Origin: Paenibacillus ottowii
GTDB lineage: Bacteria; Bacillota; Bacilli; Paenibacillales; Paenibacillaceae
Assembly: GCF_006874425.1 (NCBI RefSeq)
Contig: NZ_VIJZ01000001.1
Location: 248,001-312,000, forward strand
Length of the DNA stretch: 64,000 nt
Direction of reading: 5' to 3'
Positions 62,183 through 64,000 of this stretch are shown here, piece by piece (positions within the stretch are counted from its first letter, which is position 1; each line of letters opens with the position of its first letter). A program made the position numbers and the translations under genes. The notes beneath the pieces are model-generated. The model searched no databases, was not told where the DNA came from, and saw only the letters and a list, made by a program, of their open reading frames with translations.

Positions 62183-62666
62183 CGAACATCCACTCCCGTC
62201 GGAACTCGGCGTAGCTGGTAGGTGTCTCGAACAGCCGTACAAACTCGGTACGTCCCCCTTCAACACGATTGCAATATACATCCGAGGTCAAGGCTGACTC
62301 CATTTGTTCAAAGATCCAGACGACCATATTTTCCGCCGTTGTATTCATTGGAGGAAGCGTCTCATTCAAGTAACGGTGGTCCAGAAAAGGCTCAATTCGC
62401 TCTTTCCAGATCGTTTTGATATCGCCAAAATCCAGCGTCAGCCCTGTTTCTCCTGGTATACCGCTTATGCCGAATACGACGACATAGGTGTGACCATGCA
62501 GATTTTTGCATTTGCCTTCATAACAGTGCAAATGGTGTGCTGCATCGAACGTAAACTGTTTGCTGACGAGTACACGTTTGCGGTGATACCGGAGCTGAGA
62601 GCGCTCAATGTCTGTCCCAAACTGCTGAAGCTTGTCGACAATACGAAAGGTACCTGGCTCACGCAT
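62175..62666 (-). CDS. queD: 6-carboxytetrahydropterin synthase
   Basis: A 163-residue protein. The zinc His are in [22 protein letters not shown], with the catalytic Cys in the same segment, and [10 protein letters not shown] and FLDHRYLNE follow. It makes 6-carboxy-tetrahydropterin from dihydroneopterin triphosphate. Start ATG at 62666 overlaps the queC end; GGGAGTTGAAGG precedes it. Middle gene of the queC-queD-queE operon. Confidence 0.95.
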   Translation of the reverse strand: MREPGTFRIVDKLQQFGTDIERSQLRYHRKRVLVSKQFTFDAAHHLHCYEGKCKNLHGHTYVVVFGISGIPGETGLTLDFGDIKTIWKERIEPFLDHRYLNETLPPMNTTAENMVVWIFEQMESALTSDVYCNRVEGGRTEFVRLFETPTSYAEFRREWMFDE

Positions 62667-63339
62667 GGCCTTCAACTCCCTGGGATGAAGCGCCGCGAAC
62701 CGTGAGATACTGCTCCAGTCCAGCACGACGGAGATTGCAGGCAGGACATTCCCCACAGCCATCGCCAATGATGCCGTTATAGCATGTTAATGTACGGGTT
62801 CTCACAAATTCAAAAGCCTTCAGCTCATCGGCCATTTGCCAGGTTTCGGCCTTATTCAACCACATGAGCGGGGTATGAATCACAAAGGGATAGTCCATTG
62901 AAAGGTTCAGTGTAACGTTCAGCGATTTAATAAAGGAATCCCGGCAATCGGGATAGCCGCTGAAATCTGTTTCGCATACGCCTGTAATGATGTGGCGCGC
63001 TCCTTTTTGCTTGGCGAGAACCGCTGCAAAGCTCAGGAACAATAGGTTGCGACCGTCTACAAATGTGCTAGGCAGTTCGCCTTCCTCTTGAGTAATGTCA
63101 ATGTCGGAACGTGTGAGGGCATTCGGGGCAAGTTGGTTGAGCAGGCTCATATCCAGTACCGTTTGCGGAACACCTAGCTCTTTGGCAATTCCGGCGGCAA
63201 CTTCGATTTCCTGCTTGTGGCGTTGACCGTAATCGAACGTCACAGTTTCTACTTCGGCAAAATGTTTTTTTGCCCAAAATAAACAGGTTGTGCTGTCTTG
63301 GCCGCCGCTGAATACGACGACTGCTTTTTCGTTTGCAAA
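62659..63339 (-). CDS. queC: 7-cyano-7-deazaguanine synthase
   Basis: A 226-residue ATP-dependent enzyme. The PP-loop is [14 protein letters not shown] near residue 10, followed by [12 protein letters not shown]; four zinc-binding Cys lie in [16 protein letters not shown] at the C terminus. It converts CDG to preQ0 with ammonia. ATG at 63339 with GAGAGG seven bases upstream. First gene after the preQ1 riboswitch. Confidence 0.95.
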   Translation of the reverse strand, partial: FANEKAVVVFSGGQDSTTCLFWAKKHFAEVETVTFDYGQRHKQEIEVAAGIAKELGVPQTVLDMSLLNQLAPNALTRSDIDITQEEGELPSTFVDGRNLLFLSFAAVLAKQKGARHIITGVCETDFSGYPDCRDSFIKSLNVTLNLSMDYPFVIHTPLMWLNKAETWQMADELKAFEFVRTRTLTCYNGIIGDGCGECPACNLRRAGLEQYLTVRGASSQGVEGHA

Positions 63340-63429
63340 CATAAAAAAACCTCTCGATCTTCTTGGAATGGTGTAAGACACAGCGTCTTGTCACTTGGAA
63401 GAAAGAGAGTTCTTGAACCGGCTTCAACA

Positions 63430-63480
63430 AAAAACAGGCCTTGCCCCGCAAATTCATTTTTCAATGCGGAGGACAAAGCA
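63430..63480 (-). terminator. Expression-platform terminator of the preQ1 riboswitch
   Basis: Minus-strand GTCCTCCGCA pairs with TGCGGGGC (G-U pairs allowed) over an A-rich loop, and GGCCTGTTTTTTG follows. It stands between the aptamer and queC, as expected for transcription control. Confidence 0.6.
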
Positions 63481-63483
63481 TCG

Positions 63484-63516
63484 TTAGTTTTTTATAGAGG
63501 GAGTTCGCGAACCTCT
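63484..63516 (-). promoter_or_regulatory. preQ1-I riboswitch aptamer
   Basis: On the minus strand, AGAGGTTCGCGAACTCCCTC followed by TATAAAAAACTAA. It matches the B. subtilis queC-leader aptamer (AGAGGTTC...CCCTCTATAAAAAACTAA), including the A-rich tail that inserts into the H-type pseudoknot. PreQ1 binding would switch off the que operon. Confidence 0.95.
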
Positions 63517-63589
63517 CCCATGCGCTAAGCATGGATTTTCTTCATTAGCATCTGTCACGAGGACAGACCGCTTCATTGATAGCATTGCC

Positions 63590-63618
63590 ATTATAGCATG
63601 GCAGGGCTATTTGATAAA
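63590..63618 (-). promoter_or_regulatory. Promoter of the que operon
   Basis: Minus-strand TATAAT (63590-63595) with TTTATC 17 bp upstream (63613-63618). It overlaps the end of the AIM24 gene and would start transcription just before the preQ1 aptamer. Confidence 0.6.
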
Positions 63619-64000
63619 CACTCCACCAAATGGAATGACTTCCCTTAAAAATCGTTTGATCACACCATCGTCGTTCATATCCTGCTGGAGCCGCCGATGA
63701 TGCTCACCTGCATGAAATAGTACGGTACCGTGTCCCGTCATTTTAAACTGATAGTTCATATGCTGGCTGGCCAGATGGTTACCGTATACGGTTAACTCCA
63801 GCTTGGCATTTTCGGGATAGGCTATGACGCTGCTTGCATCGACATAGATCGGCTCTGACGGATGAAGCTGTTCTTGACATACCAATCCCTGTGTCAAAAT
63901 ACCGATGTGACCTGTCCCGTCAAATTTCATTTTAATGACATCACGGCTAAACAGCATGTTTTTCATGCTTAACAGCTTGGTACGCATCTGGATGCCGGAG
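63607..64000 (-). CDS. AIM24-family protein, 3' part
   Basis: The frame runs off the right edge of the window (SGIQ precedes the first internal Met), so only the C-terminal ~130 residues are here. SMKNMLFSRDVIKMKFDGTGHIGILTQG and IYVDASSVIAYPENAKLEL are typical of AIM24/TerD-like jelly-roll proteins of unknown function. No terminator is seen before the que promoter. Confidence 0.75.
   Translation of the reverse strand, partial: SGIQMRTKLLSMKNMLFSRDVIKMKFDGTGHIGILTQGLVCQEQLHPSEPIYVDASSVIAYPENAKLELTVYGNHLASQHMNYQFKMTGHGTVLFHAGEHHRRLQQDMNDDGVIKRFLREVIPFGGVFIK

Overview
The window looks like a chromosome segment of a Paenibacillus, close to P. polymyxa. It has moderate GC, strong Gram-positive ribosome binding sites, several TTG starts, CcpA cre-like sites, a T-box and a preQ1-I riboswitch, two Spo0E-type phosphatases, a YqkE-type protein, and an XRE/TPR regulator with an exported peptide of the kind described as Alo systems in P. 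polymyxa. No rRNA or tRNA gene, CRISPR array or insertion sequence was recognised.

1-21.6 kb is mostly housekeeping and scattered metabolism: the end of a stalk-domain protein, a galactokinase-like kinase, a Cas4/AddB-like nuclease, an SGNH hydrolase, a CNNM/CBS membrane protein, a chemotaxis receptor without an external sensor domain, a YwaF-type membrane protein, an SDR, an MgtC protein, a cyclophilin lipoprotein, an MFS pump, Spo0E, an EamA exporter opposite a TrmB regulator, AroA (chorismate mutase/DAHP synthase) behind a T-box whose specifier reads UUC (Phe), small unknown proteins and a 7TM orphan sensor kinase.

21.7-28.9 kb is more accessory: an NHLP-type peptide precursor next to a class I isoprenoid-synthase-like enzyme (a possible RiPP/terpenoid hybrid pathway), a His-rich secreted protein, a PfpI/DJ-1 protein, an AbrB-like regulator with a Cys-rich tail, an AloR/AloP-like quorum-sensing pair, a second Spo0E and an acyltransferase.

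29-46 kb starts with a membrane-anchored sugar-binding protein, a YesM-type kinase and a YesN-type regulator, and ends with a ChvE/GguA/GguB-type sugar ABC transporter. These two halves look like one sugar-sensing and uptake locus. They are separated by about 9 kb holding hydroxylamine reductase (hcp), small genes, and the most striking feature of the window.

36.56-42.06 kb is an integron-like cassette array with no integrase in view. AT-rich genes are separated by 98-171 nt attC-like elements, and the first bases of each cassette are complementary to the R'' box at its own 3' end, as expected of integron cassettes. Cargo: a GIY-YIG-like protein, an Abi/UG-type reverse transcriptase, a caspase-like protease and a divergent small protein/HTH pair. 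The cargo suggests phage defence. The last attC is truncated.

46.3-60.3 kb holds two oxidoreductase/hydrolase genes, an Lrp regulator, an acetyltransferase, an EcsC protein, a fosmidomycin-resistance-type MFS protein, a secreted PAP2 phosphatase gene broken by an in-frame stop, and a sucrose-type locus (PTS EIIBC, GH3, GH32, AraC) with a cre site.

60.3-64 kb is queuosine precursor synthesis, transcribed leftwards: preQ1-I riboswitch, queC, queD, queE, a palindromic repeat, queF. The 3' part of an AIM24 gene closes the window.
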